In this document: piece by piece, positions 11,845 to 23,559 of the stretch | Numbering within the stretch: position 1 is the first letter of the stretch | Layout of the letters: each line of letters begins with the position of its first letter | Assembly: GCF_019393635.1 (NCBI RefSeq) | Contig: NC_057861.1 | Coordinates: forward strand, 355,285,953 to 355,349,952 | DNA: 64,000 nt | Source: Dromiciops gliroides | Taxonomy: Eukaryota; Chordata; Mammalia; Microbiotheria; Microbiotheriidae | Reading direction: 5' to 3' | Translations under genes and position numbers: made by a program | The notes under the pieces: model-generated | Told to the model about the DNA's origin: nothing | Seen by the model: only the letters and a program-made list of their open reading frames with translations | Database searches by the model: none

Positions 11845-12095
11845 ATCTTGAATTGGAAGTGACTTCAGAAACCACCTCCTTCATTTTTAAGATGAAGAAA
11901 CTGAGGCTTGGGAAAGAAAATGGACCTATCTAATAATAGTAAAGGTTAAAGGCAGAATTTGATCAACAGTCCCTGCTCTACATAATTTCCATGTGGACTG
12001 TAAGTTCATGGAGAGCAAGAATTTTGCGGGTTTTCATCTCCCTATAAATAGTGTATAGCAAAGGGCCTTGCAATAATAATTTGTTGAAAAGAATA
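11845..12095 (-). repeat. MIR/L2-like ancient repeat remnant
   Basis: 'aagatgaagaaactgaggct' is the reverse complement of the MIR CORE ('cctcagtttcctcatc'). It is followed by 'tgtaagttcatggagagcaa' and 'aatttgttgaa', which resemble an L2 3' tail. The combination may be two adjacent old repeats. Confidence 0.45.
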
Positions 12096-12099
12096 ACTT

Positions 12100-13070
12100 A
12101 AATAATTTCTTGAATTGAAAAACCATATTATTTTAACCACTATGTGGTTAATTTAAGATAATCTTACTTTATTTTCTCTTGAATATTCTTATAGAAAACA
12201 AGAGAAGACAACAGACACTTACACAACTAGACCTTCTAATCTGATAAGGAGGGAAATGTTTGTCAGAAAAGTGCAACAAACAAATGCATTTTTCGATTAT
12301 CCAATTATGATGGAGTGCTAATTAAATAGTAATTATTTTTTAAAAGACAAGCAAAATCTATTCTACATGGTTTTCTTCATTCTTTAAAATTGTAGTTGAT
12401 AACCTGAATGGTAGTCTTTATCAGGTTTGAAAGGAATGATGTCTGTCTAATCTTTCCTAGAAATACTTCTTCCATGTTGAGCTCACAGGTATTTTCCAGA
12501 TGGTGTGAAGCAGCTGACCTATTTTTGATCCACATTTGTTTTACAGCTGGAAGCAATGTCTTCCTCTCTAGAGACCAATGTTCAACATCTTTTAAGAATT
12601 TCAGAATTCCTTAAGAAATATAGTAACATTAATGCTATGAGATTTATTTACTTTAACAATATTTTAGCTTATTGTCTTGTTTTTACAATTCACGGTCTGA
12701 AATTTATAATAGCAGTCTTATAATATCAGGTTATATTCACCTTCAAAGTGTGTAGTCATAATGAATAGCATGTTAACATCAACATCTTTTTTTTAGTTCT
12801 GATAAAGATAGTAAATGAAGCAATTAGAATTAGGGCCACTGGGAGATACCCTGTGCGGATAAGAAGATAATAATCTGATTAATATGAAACTGGAAACCAA
12901 AAAATAAAGAACAAAATCATTATGAGATAGTTTCAAGTTGTCCAGCTAAAATTCTACAGAATAAATGTCATCAGGAGGACTAAAGGATTAAATCATTAAA
13001 AACAATGAGTTGATATGTGACCATGGGAGCTAAAAGCTAAAATTCAGGGAGGAGATGGTGAGACATAGAA
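12100..13070. other. Unassigned intergenic DNA
   Basis: AT-rich, no repeat family or gene recognised. The 68-codon frame at 12408-12614 has no recognisable domain. Confidence 0.5.
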
Positions 13071-13071
13071 A

Positions 13072-13101
13072 TCTATCTATCTATCTATCCATCCATCTAT
13101 T
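13072..13101 (+). repeat. (CTAT)n/(CCAT)n short tandem repeat
   Basis: Seven to eight tetranucleotide units with CCAT variants. Confidence 0.9.
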
Positions 13102-13140
13102 TTTTTCCTCTCAGGATCCCAAAGGAATCAGTTTCTTCTT

Positions 13141-13294
13141 CTTCTTCTTCTTTTTTTAGTGAGGCAATAGGGGTTAAGTGACTTGCCCAGGGTCACACAG
13201 CTAGTAAGTGTTAAGTGTCTAAGGCCAGATTTGAACTCAGGTACTCCTGAGTCCAGGGCCGGTGCTCTATCCACTGCGCCATCTAGCTGCCCCA
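13141..13294 (-). mobile_element. tRNA-like SINE (WSINE1-like), antisense
   Basis: Pyrimidine tail (CTT)n, then 'gttaagtgacttgcccaggg' to 'gcgccatctagctgcccc'. A perfect 16-bp TSD GAATCAGTTTCTTCTT lies at 13125-13140 and 13295-13310. A well-preserved and probably young copy. Confidence 0.97.
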
Positions 13295-13784
13295 GAATCA
13301 GTTTCTTCTTAAATGATGTTTCTATGGTGTGAGGATTACTGAGTTCTCAGAAATGAAATAGAAATGTTTCAGGAAACAGAGGAATGAGAAGAAATGGAAC
13401 AGATAGTTCCAAGTAACTCTGGGTAATTCAGTGTATAAAGGATCAGCTCCTGGCAAAACAAGTGGGTCATGTGGATGACTTTTGTCCGTACTTTGATTGA
13501 TATGGATCAATTAAGCAGATACAGAAAACTAAAAATAGAATCCTTTGAGGTGAAATGAAAGGACAGTTCCCATGTTGTTATGCTTAACATATATTTGGAC
13601 AATGAAGTTACAAGAGAAAATGTATATTTTGTTAGAATACTTAGTTTGAAATCTATTCTATTTTTACAAGGTCCTCCTATTGGATCAAAGAGTAATATCT
13701 AAAAAGTCCTCAAAAGGGCATTGGATTCATGCCATTGTCTTCAGACAGATTTAGTTTGTTCTTCTTTCTCTGTCATACATACCT

Positions 13785-14045
13785 ATTCTTTAAGTCCAAC
13801 CTCCTCTTTCCTACAGCCTTTTCTGAGTTGTACAAATGCTATTGGTCTCCTCTGAGCTCTGACAGTTTATCAGTACCACATGATTTAGAGTTATATTTCA
13901 TTTTTCAACCTGTTTTCATAGCTATTATCATTTGGCACTGATGAGCTTTTTAAAATCTTTCGTCTATTACCCTCCAGGGTGTTAGCTTATTCTATTTCTC
14001 CTCTTGATTCCTTGACCATTTTTCCTTTTCTACCCTTTAGACTAT
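13785..14045 (+). mobile_element. Possible L2 LINE 3'-end remnant
   Basis: Landmarks in the order of an L2 3' end: 'ttaagtccaacctcctc', 'cagccttttctgagt', a segment like 'gagctctgacag', then 'cctccagggtgttagctta', which matches the 'actgtaagctccttgagg' region loosely. Strongly diverged. Confidence 0.45.
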
Positions 14046-15069
14046 TTAGTCTTTATGCTTGCTAAACAGAGATATTCCTGCATGTTAACTGTTCAGTTCT
14101 TTCTTTCTCTTTAAACATTTTTACTTGTGGAATTTATCTACTATCATAGAACCATTTATTAGTTATATGTAAATGAATTCCAAATCTCTGACAATAAGGC
14201 TCCCTGATCATATGAATAAAAAAGATCATGTCTTCAGAACTATTAACTCCTTAACATTTCAAAAGAAGGAATTATGTGCCACATATAAAGCAATTACAAA
14301 AAAAAATACATATATAGAGCAATTCTCCACAAGATAAAGGAGAGAGAATTTGGCATTACAATGCATTAACAAAAGATAACTCTATTTCTTCCGGTGTTCA
14401 TTCAGCATTCCTCTCTCACCACCTTTTATGCACCCATGGCATGGATACAATCTAACTCACAGGTCCATGCATAGGGAACATCATGGGATTTCCTCCTACC
14501 CTAGAAAGGTACATGTAGTTTTGGAGGAAAGGCAAAGCTACCAGATTACTGAGGTCTAAGCATGTGTTAAGAGCCTCTAAAGCTTCAGATTAAATCCAGA
14601 AAACCATATAAAAAGGAATAACTGCTCTTTCAGTCCCTCTGGAGATATAAAGGAGGGGCTAGATTTGGGAGTGGAACCATCATCCAAAGAGAAGGAGTCA
14701 GAAGGAAAGGGTTGAGAAAACATATAAAGGGTGAAACAAAAGTTTCAAGGAAAATCATAAATAAATTCTGGTTTTATTCTATAAATAAAAATAAAAATAC
14801 AAAAATTAGTAGGATATAAAATTTAAATAGAAAGTATACTAATCAGAAAGTGCATTAATCAGAGATATCCTGATAGATAAATCTTCAAAGAAAATATAAA
14901 GTTAGTTTATCAATACATGACAAAATGAATCAATTGCTTATGAAATCCAAACTCCTGCTAAATGCCAAGAGAATACAGAACAATGACAGAATCATTAACA
15001 AAACATGATTGATCACATTGAAAATATTTCTAAATAAACAAATTCAAAATGAAAATAGGTTTGGATGTG
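14046..15069. other. Unassigned intergenic DNA
   Basis: Nothing firmly recognised. 'aagggtgaaacaaaagtttc' at about 14728 recalls a mariner terminal repeat, but no partner terminus was found nearby. Confidence 0.45.
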
Positions 15070-15098
15070 AATGAACAATGAACAAAATGGGAAAATTT
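15070..15098. repeat. 29-bp direct repeat, left copy
   Basis: Identical to 15219-15247. The pair flanks a 120-bp insert and looks like an unusually long TSD. Confidence 0.92.
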
Positions 15099-15218
15099 GT
15101 GTGTATCTGTTTGAAGTTGTATTCATATAGTTTGTCTCTGTGTCTTGGCAGGTAGACATTTATAAACCTATAGTTATTTGATTTTGTTTAGTTTTAGTTT
15201 TTGTTTTAATTTTAAAAC
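15099..15218 (-). other. Templated insertion: inverted copy of 16862-16982
   Basis: The reverse complement of this segment matches 16862-16982 over about 120 bp with only a few differences. The matched source covers the A-rich tail of the SINE at 16726-16897, its right TSD, and adjoining old L1 ORF2 sequence ('gtctacctgccaagacac'). The insert therefore carries the junction of a specific SINE insertion and must derive from this locus or a copy of it. It is bounded by perfect 29-bp direct repeats. It has no gene content. Confidence 0.85.
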
Positions 15219-15247
15219 AATGAACAATGAACAAAATGGGAAAATTT
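15219..15247. repeat. 29-bp direct repeat, right copy
   Basis: Second copy of the repeat at 15070-15098, directly after the templated insert. Confidence 0.92.
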
Positions 15248-15254
15248 TACCAAT

Positions 15255-15375
15255 ACAGTACAATAAAATAAATACATATTAAATGCATATTTGTGCAAGA
15301 AACAGTGCTGAGAACTGGGAATATAAATAAAAACAAAAAGATAGTCCCTATCCTCAAAAACTTTATAATAATGGG
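15255..15375 (+). repeat. Ancient mammalian repeat remnant
   Basis: 'acagtgctgagaactgggaa' and 'agtccctatcctcaaaaact' follow the old mammalian repeat also seen at 970-1090. Family not named. Confidence 0.4.
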
Positions 15376-15529
15376 GGGTGATAATATGTAAATTGAATCT
15401 CAAAAGGAGTAGAGGAAGTGGGGTGGTGGTATAAAAAGTTATAATTAATTAATATCAATCAAAAACATTATTATACATAGCATTTAAATTATTATATAAA
15501 AAGATATAATAATTTCCACTATAATAGTG

Positions 15530-16985
15530 GAAGAACTCAATTTGCCACAGTCAGAGCTAAATAAAGCTAACCAAGACTACAACAATAAAGGGAATTAAAG
15601 AACTGAAAATAACCTTAGAAGAGTTAGATATGATATACCCTTGGATAATATTCAAATAAAATAGCAAGGAATATGCTTGTTTAGAGCTGTAAATTGGACC
15701 TTCACAAAAACTGATCATATATCAGGAACTAAAAAACTCCTAATCATTATTTTTAAAAGCAGACACCATAATACAATAAAAATAATGTTATACAAAGGGC
15801 CTTTTCAGGAGATGTTAAAATTTAATTGAATTTTAAATATCTTGATCCTGAAAATGGGGAAATAGTAAATAATTTCATTGACAGTAATAGCAACAATGAG
15901 ACAATATATTATGATTTGGGGTATTTAGGGAAAGCACCACCTAGAACAATATTTAAGATTCCAAACAATTTCATAATGCAAGAGAGAAAGAATAGTTCAA
16001 TTAATTGGCTATGCAACTAAAAACAAAACAAACACTATCAAATCAATAAATTTTTAAAAATCAATAACAAAATAGAAATCCCAAAAAACAAAGGATATAT
16101 TTACAAAATTGATAGCAAAACTAAGGGCTTTAAAATACACATGTTATTAGCCTAATTAATGTTAAATAAAAGGAGAAAACCAAATTACTAGACTAAAAAA
16201 TGCAAAAGGTGAATTCACACTTAGGAATAAGAAAAAAGAAAATAATAGGAAGTATTTTGTCCAGGCATATGCCAATAAAACTGACATTTTAAATCAAATG
16301 CATAAATATTTATATACACACATATATATTATATGTGGGGGTATACCCCAAAAATAAGAAATTGGGAATTTATTTTTGTCAAGAGAAAAATTATGTTGAA
16401 CAAATCCATAAATGAACCTCATGGTGGGGGAGAAGAAAAGTTTCAGATCAAGTGTTTTTACAAGTGAATTCTATCATACACTTAAAGATAAATTAATCTC
16501 AATACTATATAAACTCTGAAAAAAATAGGAAAAGAAGGGGTCCTAAGGAATTCCTTCTATGATATAAATACGATCTTAATATGTACACTAGGGAGAACCA
16601 AAATAAAGAAAATTATAGATCAATAAAATGAACCTACACATATCATTAATATTTTTATATGTTACCAACAACATCCAGCAGGAAGAGCTAGAGTGAGATA
16701 TTCCATTTCAAATAACTATAGGTTGACCGGCAGTTAGGTGGCTCAGTGGATAAAGTACCAGCCCTGTATTCAGGAGCAACTGAGTTCAAATATGGCCTCA
16801 GACACTTGACACTTACTAGCTGTGTGACCCTAGGCAAGTCACTTAACCCTCATTGCCCTGAAAAAAAAATTAAAACAAAAACAAAAACTAAACAAAATCA
16901 AATAACTATAGGTTGTATAAACGTCTACCTGCCAAGACACAGAGACAAACTATATGAACACAACTTCAAACAGATACACACACAC
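15530..16985 (+). mobile_element. Old L1 ORF2 fragment (distinct, older subfamily)
   Basis: Plus-strand L1 ORF2 landmarks in order: 'gaagagttagatatgata' with 'tggataatattcaaataaa'; 'tattttgtccaggcatatgcc' (near the end of the linker before RT); 'acaagtgaattctatca'; 'ccttctatgatataaatacg'; 'caacatccagcaggaagagc'; 'gtctacctgccaagacac'. It differs from the L1s at 3503 and 57896 throughout and has internal deletions, so it represents an older lineage. A SINE at 16726-16897 is nested in it. Confidence 0.75.
16726..16897 (+). mobile_element. tRNA-like SINE (WSINE1-like), inside old L1
   Basis: From 'accggcagttaggtggctca' to 'cctcattgccctg' plus an A-rich tail. A perfect 18-bp TSD TCAAATAACTATAGGTTG lies at 16708-16725 and 16898-16915. 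Its 3' junction is the source copied, inverted, into 15099-15218. Confidence 0.97.
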
Positions 16986-16999
16986 AGAGTTACTTAAAA

Positions 17000-18329
17000 T
17001 ATTTAGATATAAATTAGTGTAAAATCTTTCCATGTGGAGGACACTGAAAAACTTGTTTCTGGGAGAGGCATGAGTAAGGAAAGTACTTTAGAAAAAACAG
17101 AACATTAGCAGATGTTCTATGACTGTTTTACACCTTCTAACTACATGTTGAAGAGGAAGCTTATTTAATGGATATGGAGGCATTAAAATTCCTTTGGTCG
17201 GATTCCACCATAACCCCTGCCTTGATATTTCTGGGTAATCTGTTCCTAGTGGATTGACTCTATTCCCCACAGCACCTGCTAAGATACCATTATGTAAAAG
17301 AACAAGCCTTCTCCTTTCTTGGGACAGAAGAAATAGGCCTAGGTCTTTGGTATTTTTGCCTATTCTTTTCTTTTTTTAGGTAAAGGTAGTTGTGTTTCTG
17401 ATCTTGGGATTTAAAAAATTTCATTAAGGTATACTAGAATCTTAGCATTCCAGAACCTTAGTTTTAGGGTGACCATTGCAGTTAGTGCCTCATCAGTGCC
17501 TGCTGGAGTGAAGAATGATGATCTAGGATCAGACCAGTAAAGGTTGAAGAAGGGACTTAATCTGCAGTCAGATCACATCTAAGACATGCACATGGTAGGA
17601 TCATTATTATGTAAAAACCGAGTGGTTTTGAACTCACTCTTGTAGAAACTGAGATAGTATAGGAGAGAGTATTTCCCAAAGGATTTGGCTGGAAATGCTT
17701 GTTAGTACATATCTCTTTGTAAAGCTAATTGATTTTATATAGGTAAACAGAACTGAGGTGTGAGTTAACAGGCCTCTAAGAGCTAGTTGGGCTTTGATTC
17801 AATAGCAGTAGACAAGCATGAATCCTACACATACCTCATGCACTCTAGAACATTGAGTGGCAAATACAGTAGCTACTTTTAGGAGAGTGAGTCCAGAAAA
17901 AAAATGTTGCCCTAGTGAACTAGAACATTTGAAAAGTTGGAAACAAGTGGCAAATCAAGATACTCACTACAAGGGGTGAAAAACATCACAATTGGGTGTT
18001 CCAGGTTTGCTTTAAACTTTAATGGCAAGATATCAGTATAGTAAGTTAAATTATCTATCCCCATAGCACATTTTAACTCACATCCATTTCATGTTTATAA
18101 TTGTATTTGCTTTATTTACCATACTAGATTGCAGAATCTCTGGGAAAATCACATGTATTTTCATAAGGTCTTCAATGCCTCACATGTTATATTAGATACG
18201 ATAATTAACAAATTACTGTTGTGGGGAATTTGATCCATGACAAATATTTGTTATAGCATGTATGCTAGGAAACTATGTAGTAAGTGAAATTTTGAGTTAA
18301 GGCATACATTTTACTTATATAAGAAATAA
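17000..18329. other. Unassigned intergenic DNA
   Basis: Less AT-rich than its surroundings, but no family recognised. A minus-strand open frame at 17088-17270 (contains NPTKGILMPPYPLNK) could be a relic of a mobile-element protein. I cannot assign it. Confidence 0.4.
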
Positions 18330-18560
18330 AAGAAAAAAAAGGAAGTCTTTTTCCAGCCATATGCCAATAAAGCTGACATTTTAAAGAAATACATATTTAC
18401 ATATGTGTGTGTACTTTCCCCACCAAAACAAGAAATAAGAACCTTATTCCTATCTTAAGTGGAAAAAATACACACATATATGCATGTGCACATGCACACA
18501 TACAGGCACGAGAAAAATAAGAAAACATATTTTGAGAAGCCAAATTAAATGACCATCAGG
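18330..18560 (+). mobile_element. Old L1 ORF2 fragment
   Basis: 'agccatatgccaataaagct' and 'gacattttaaagaaatac' match the same region of the old L1 at about 16265-16310, so this is a second piece of that older L1 lineage. Confidence 0.55.
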
Positions 18561-20029
18561 TACAGATCATCAAAGCCACTGATATTGAGTAAAAAAAAAA
18601 GTGAGGAGGAATATACATATCAACAGTAATAATGTAACAAGTGATAAGGAGAAAGATTTAGCAGCTATATATTAAATCAAAAGAAAAAACATATTACTAG
18701 ATATTTTAGGTCTGATAGTTAATCTTTAGATTTATAAAAAATCCAATTTAACCTACATTATCAGTAAGGTAAACTAAAATTGACAAATGTACCCCTTTTA
18801 AAATCTTCCGTGTTAGCCACGGTCCAAATCACTGGACAAATGAAGCCAAGGAAATAAAATTTATTCTAAATTACATGCAAATTAACTTCAACTACATATG
18901 TAATTTATAAGTAAATTATAATAATTGTATCATATCTTAAATAAAAGGTGCAATCTTTGCCTAGGGGCAAAATGAGCTTAAATATGTTAAACAAAAACCT
19001 GCAAAATAAAAATGTTAAACTTAAAATTTTAGATTCCCTAATAATATTTTAATTTGATAAGTAAAGGCCAGTAAATTTTGAAACAAGATGTGTAGCCAAA
19101 TATAGGAAAGCCAGTGGAAGGCTGGGAGATGGGGGAAGGGGGAAAGGAAAGGCATGAATCAGGGATAAGAACAGGTTATATGGGTATGTGCCAGGTAAAA
19201 ACTGGGGCCCAGAAACCAAGACATAAATTAGGACTAAATGTAAAGACAGATACCAGAAGTCAAGCAGAGAATTGAGAGCAGTCCAGAAATTAAACAAGAA
19301 ATTAATGACAAGAGTCAAGCCTAGGTATTATTTTCATTTTTTTTAATCCCCAAAAGTTTATCTCCATTAAAGTTTATTTCTTTTTTGTTAGTTCTTTATA
19401 ATTTAACTTAAACTTGTGCAAACATTTAGTGGGAACCTGGTGACTAAATATTTTGAGCTCCACTGATTTAGAAAAATACATTATTTTCCCCAGTTTAGGC
19501 ACCTTTGGTTTGGCAGCATTTCTTTCAGTGCTTAATATGAAAACACAATTCTGCTTTACCTTTTAGATAAGAATACCCATGGGTGAAGTAATTATGGTAA
19601 CTGTTTTTATAATGTGGGTAACTATTCACTGGAAATAAAGTTGGCAGGTTCTAGAAACCAATTACTTCCCCACTGTCTTCTGTACAGCTGTTAAACAATA
19701 ACAATAACTAGCAGCAAATAAAAATAATAATAAAAAGTTGAGTTTTAGCCAGTGTTTTGAGAGTCAAGTTGCATTATATATCATCTTCTGGTTATTTGTA
19801 TGTAGAGACTTGCTTATATTTTATTTTCTCACTAATTTTACAACTAATTATTTTCATTTTATCAGTCTTGATTCTCTGAATTACTATTAAACACAAAGAA
19901 TGCAATATGTTAGTAATGAGATACAAGTGATTAGAACCTGATCTTTTCAAAACCCAATGGGGCATATATTTCAAGCTAGTTTAAAAGAGGTATTTTTAAA
20001 TACAGCATTATTTGGAAAGACCATTTAGA
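18561..20029. other. Unassigned intergenic DNA
   Basis: AT-rich; no gene or named repeat recognised. Open frames at 19049-19318 and 19792-19974 (minus strand) lack any motif. Confidence 0.5.
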
Positions 20030-20215
20030 CAGGTAAAAGAGTACTGGGTTTGGAATTAGAGGACCTGAGTATGAATCTTAAGTCTATTACTTAATACCTA
20101 TGTGATTTTGAATAAATTACATAACCTATCTGGGCCTCGATTGCCTCATCTGTAAAAAGAAGGTAGATTTGTTGACTTTTCAATCCCCTTCCATCTCTAA
20201 ATATATAATGATTTT
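20030..20215 (+). mobile_element. MIR-like CORE-SINE remnant
   Basis: Order of parts fits MIR: 'gtactgggtttggaattaga', 'ctgagtatgaatctt', 'cctatgtgattttgaat', 'cctatctgggcctcgattgc', 'ctcatctgtaaaaaga', and a tail 'ccccttccatctctaaata'. Diverged. Confidence 0.65.
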
Positions 20216-20336
20216 CTTCTTGGACTGCATTTACAGTAAGTCAGTGTGACAAGGAGACATAAACAAATTGGGACTTTCCATTCAAAGTATAAATATAGGG
20301 AAAATAAAACTTAATGTTGAATCCAAAATCAATCAA

Positions 20337-20360
20337 GTCTATCTATCTATCAATCTATCA

Positions 20361-20405
<45 letters not shown>

Positions 20406-20452
20406 CCTACCTACCTATCTATCTATCCTTCTATCTACTTATCTGCCTTTCT
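20337..20452 (+). repeat. (CTAT)n tetranucleotide microsatellite
   Basis: About 28 units with CTAC, CAAT and CTTT variants. Its translation gives an artefactual YLSI-repeat frame. Confidence 0.97.
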
Positions 20453-20499
20453 ATTTATTGGTATAGCTGATTTCTGTAAGTTATTATGCTAGGTACATA

Positions 20500-21574
20500 A
20501 AACATAAATCCAAAAAACAAGAAATCATTGCGCTATCAAAGGGTCTGCAAAGTAGAATTGCAGTAGCTTAAAAGAAGTGTGATATGTGCAAATTTGGAGA
20601 TATTTCCCTTCTAAATGTTCATATTGACTATCATCCCTAATATGTGCTAGAGCTTTCTGACCTCATATTGTTCTGATGGGCCACATTGGGGCATGCTGTA
20701 CATTGACCCTGACATAGTGAGGTCATTTTGGTCTAAACAGTTTACCTTCTGTCTGTCTGTCTGTCTCTCCCCCCTCTGCTTTGAACCCAGATATTCTGTC
20801 TATGCTAATTTCAGTCTTAGGAGAGCCCAACATCTAATGAAATGTATTTAATTTATTTTTCTTATATGTTTTTCTTATTAAGCTGCTACTCCAGCACCCT
20901 GGGGAAAGGAGGAATATGATGCTTATAGCTGATGTCATGACAGGCTAAAACAGGAGCTTAGACTCCTCCTTTTGTTAGTGGTCTTTTTCAATGAAGAAAA
21001 CTCCCTTGGGCTTAGTTAGTTTCAATCAATGGACCCAAGATCTCTGAACCTCTCAAACTTATAAGATTTCCCATAAGGCTAGACACATGCTATTTCAGAT
21101 TGCCCCTATCTGTGGGCTAATTCATCCTTAGCTCCACAAAGAAATATTAAATTTTAATTAAACAAGAGCCTCTGACTCTCCGCAGACCCATTCCTCTGGG
21201 CATCATAGGAGCTTTGACTAAAATAATTGCAATGTTTGAAAAAATTAAGTGGGAACTCTGATGTTTCATAAAGAAATTTATTTAACAACAGAGGACAGTG
21301 CTGGAAGAACAGGTAGAACCTTTCCTGAAACCTAGATGATGAATCACTGATATCATTTTTGAGTTCTCGGGCATTGTAGATTTCCTGACTTCAGTTCCTT
21401 TCAGGGATTTTGTTTTTTGCAGAAATGGAATTTTCAGGTTTGCTCAGAGAAAACCCCAAATGAGTTGGTGTAGAGTCAGAAACAACAGAAACAAGTGAAT
21501 AATAATAAAATTGCTCAGATAACTATGCATAGTATTTACTTCTAGAATGTCCAACTATTCCAAAAGCATTCTCA
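20500..21574. other. Unassigned; possible LTR-like stretch
   Basis: The part 20640-21210 is less AT-rich and ends with a polyadenylation-like 'attaaattttaattaaac' and 'cctctgactctccgcaga', which recalls retroviral LTR 3' parts. I could not find matching TG...CA ends with a TSD, so I do not call it an LTR. Confidence 0.3.
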
Positions 21575-21689
21575 AAAAACACTACTTTTACTTAATTTCC
21601 AATTAATTTTCAGTCTACCTTTCCATGGCTCTTTATTACAGGTTATTTTTTATTATATTATGATCAGAGAAGGATGCATTTACTATTTC

Positions 21690-22300
21690 TGTTTTTCTAC
21701 ATTTGACTATGAGGATTTTGTATTCCTATTGCATGGTCAATTTTTGAATATGTGATATGTACCACTGAGAAAAAGGCATATTCCTTTCTATCCCCATTCA
21801 ATTTTCTCCAGACATCTATCATATCTAACTTTTCTAACATTCTATTCACCTCTTTGACTTTTTTCTTATTCATTTTGTGGTTAGATCTATCCAGTTTTGA
21901 GAGGGGAAGGTTCAGATCCCCCATTAGTATAGTTTTTCTGTCTATTTCCTCTTGTAACTCATTTAACTTCTCTAAGAATTTGGATTCTATACCACTTCGT
22001 ACATATATGTTTAGTACTGGTATTATTTCATTATCTATCATAACTTTTAGCAAGATGTAGTATCCTTCCTTTTCTCTATCAATTAGATCTATTTTTGCTT
22101 TTGCTTTGTCTGAGATAATAATTGCTACCCCTGCATTTTTACTTTAGCCGAAGCATAATATACTCTGCTACAACTTTTTACCTTTACTCTGTGTATCTCT
22201 CTGCTTCAAATGTGTTTCTTGTAAACAATGTATCGTAGGATTCTGATTTGTAATACACTCTGCTATTTGCTTCTGTTTTATTGGAGAGTCCATCCCATTC
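21690..22300 (-). pseudogene. L1 ORF2 endonuclease-domain pseudogene (copy B)
   Basis: Two minus-strand frames carry the start of the AP-endonuclease-like domain. 22168-22419 holds TVNANGMDSPIKQKQIAE and LQETHLKQRD, with the catalytic E of the QETHL motif. 21697-22053 holds MGDLNLPLSKLDRS, with the D and N of GDLN. A frameshift separates the two, and the SDH motif lies beyond the truncation. Only the N-terminal domain is present in this half. Confidence 0.85.
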
Positions 22301-22536
22301 GCATTGACTGTTAAGATTACTGTTTCTTTCCTTCCATCCTCTTTTCCCCTTTGTACTTTTCCTTCTTTCACCCTATTCCTCCTGAGGAGTGTTTTGCTTC
22401 TGAGCACTGCCTTCCCCAATCTTCCCTCCCTTTTATCAGATGCCCTTCCTTTTCTTTACCCTTTTCCCCCCTGCTCCTGCCTTCCCTTCTATCAATACCA
22501 CCCTTTTCCCCTTCCCCTTTTGCTTCCTTAAAGAGT

Positions 22537-22551
22537 AAGCTAAGTTTCTTT
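22537..22551. repeat. Left TSD of RPS3 retrocopy
   Basis: AAGCTAAGTTTCTTT, identical to 23351-23365. Both copies are L1 linker sequence. Confidence 0.95.
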
Positions 22552-23350
22552 TAGTTTGTTTTGAAAAAGATCTTATTAAAGATGCTTACAGAAGAGCTTT
22601 GGGCATGCCATTCTAGATGTCACAGAGTACTGTTATGAAACGAGGACTGGATGGAGAATAGCGGGTCACTCTGCCTTCCCACTCTTCTGCTCTGTTATGG
22701 GGATGGTAGGAAGAATATCATCCTTGGGCTCTATGATGCTCATATGGTCAGGCAGGGGCTTCTTGGGGCCATTCTTGCCACATGGGTCCCAGGGCAACAT
22801 GATTTTCACATTAATTCCTAATACACCCTGTCTGAAGAGGATGTGGTACACAGCTGTGTTGATGTAGCAGTTTATGGGATCTCTACTGTGTATCAAAAGG
22901 CCATCCACAAACTTCATGGACTTGGCTCTCTGGCCTCTGAGTTTATGAGACATCACCACCTCACAGCCCTTTGCTCCACTCTCCATACAGCAAGGCCTCT
23001 CAGGACCTTGTAATGCAGGGACTCAGCCTGAGCAATAGCACAGAGAGCTCTGGAGTCCACCTTCTTAGTGTACAGCTCGACACTTCATTCAGGGAAGCCA
23101 AAATTCTTCTGCACTACAGTTGTCAGCTCATGAATCTAGTGACCCTTCTCCCCAAAGGACATTCTGAGTCCTGATAGCCAAGATGATGATTTCTGTTCTG
23201 GTTTGCTTAACTCACACCTCCACCCCAGAATAGCCACCCTCAGCCAGCTCCCTGGTGAGAAACTCATAAATTTCAGCTTTCAAGATGCCATCAGCAAAAA
23301 CTCCTTCTTCTTGGAGATTTGCACCTCCATCTTGCACTGACAGTAAAAAG
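22552..23350 (-). pseudogene. RPS3: Processed pseudogene of ribosomal protein S3
   Basis: Minus strand, near full length: a short 5' UTR, ATG at about 23331, N-terminus with DGILKAE and [16 protein letters not shown], and C-terminal half (22666-22986) with [45 protein letters not shown] and [14 protein letters not shown] stretches. A 3' UTR with an AATAA-type signal reaches 22552. RPS3 is a 40S subunit protein with a KH domain. Frameshifts in the middle (about 22980-23210) and several substitutions disable it. There are no introns, and perfect 15-bp TSDs (22537-22551, 23351-23365) mark L1-mediated retroposition. The A-tail has decayed to a T-rich stretch at 22552-22563. Confidence 0.96.
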
Positions 23351-23365
23351 AAGCTAAGTTTCTTT
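23351..23365. repeat. Right TSD of RPS3 retrocopy
   Basis: Second copy of AAGCTAAGTTTCTTT; L1 linker text continues directly after it. Confidence 0.95.
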
Positions 23366-23559
23366 ATACAAATGGGAGTGTATATTGTTCCCTCCCTGAA
23401 CCAAATCTGATGAGAGTAAGGTTGAAACAATGCTCACCCCTCCCTTCTTTCCCTCTATTGTAATGGGTTCTTTTTGTGCCTCTTCATATGATGTCATTAA
23501 CCCTATTAAAGCTCTCCCTTCCTCTCCTCCCTGTCTCCTTTTATTCTGCCACTTAAGTG

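Noticed and set aside
17088..17270. Minus-strand frame with NPTKGILMPPYPLNK as a possible gene or retroviral fragment
   Set aside because: I could not match it to a family, and flanking frames are closed; too little evidence for a call.
20640..21210. Possible solo LTR with polyadenylation-like end
   Set aside because: No matching TG...CA ends with a TSD could be found.
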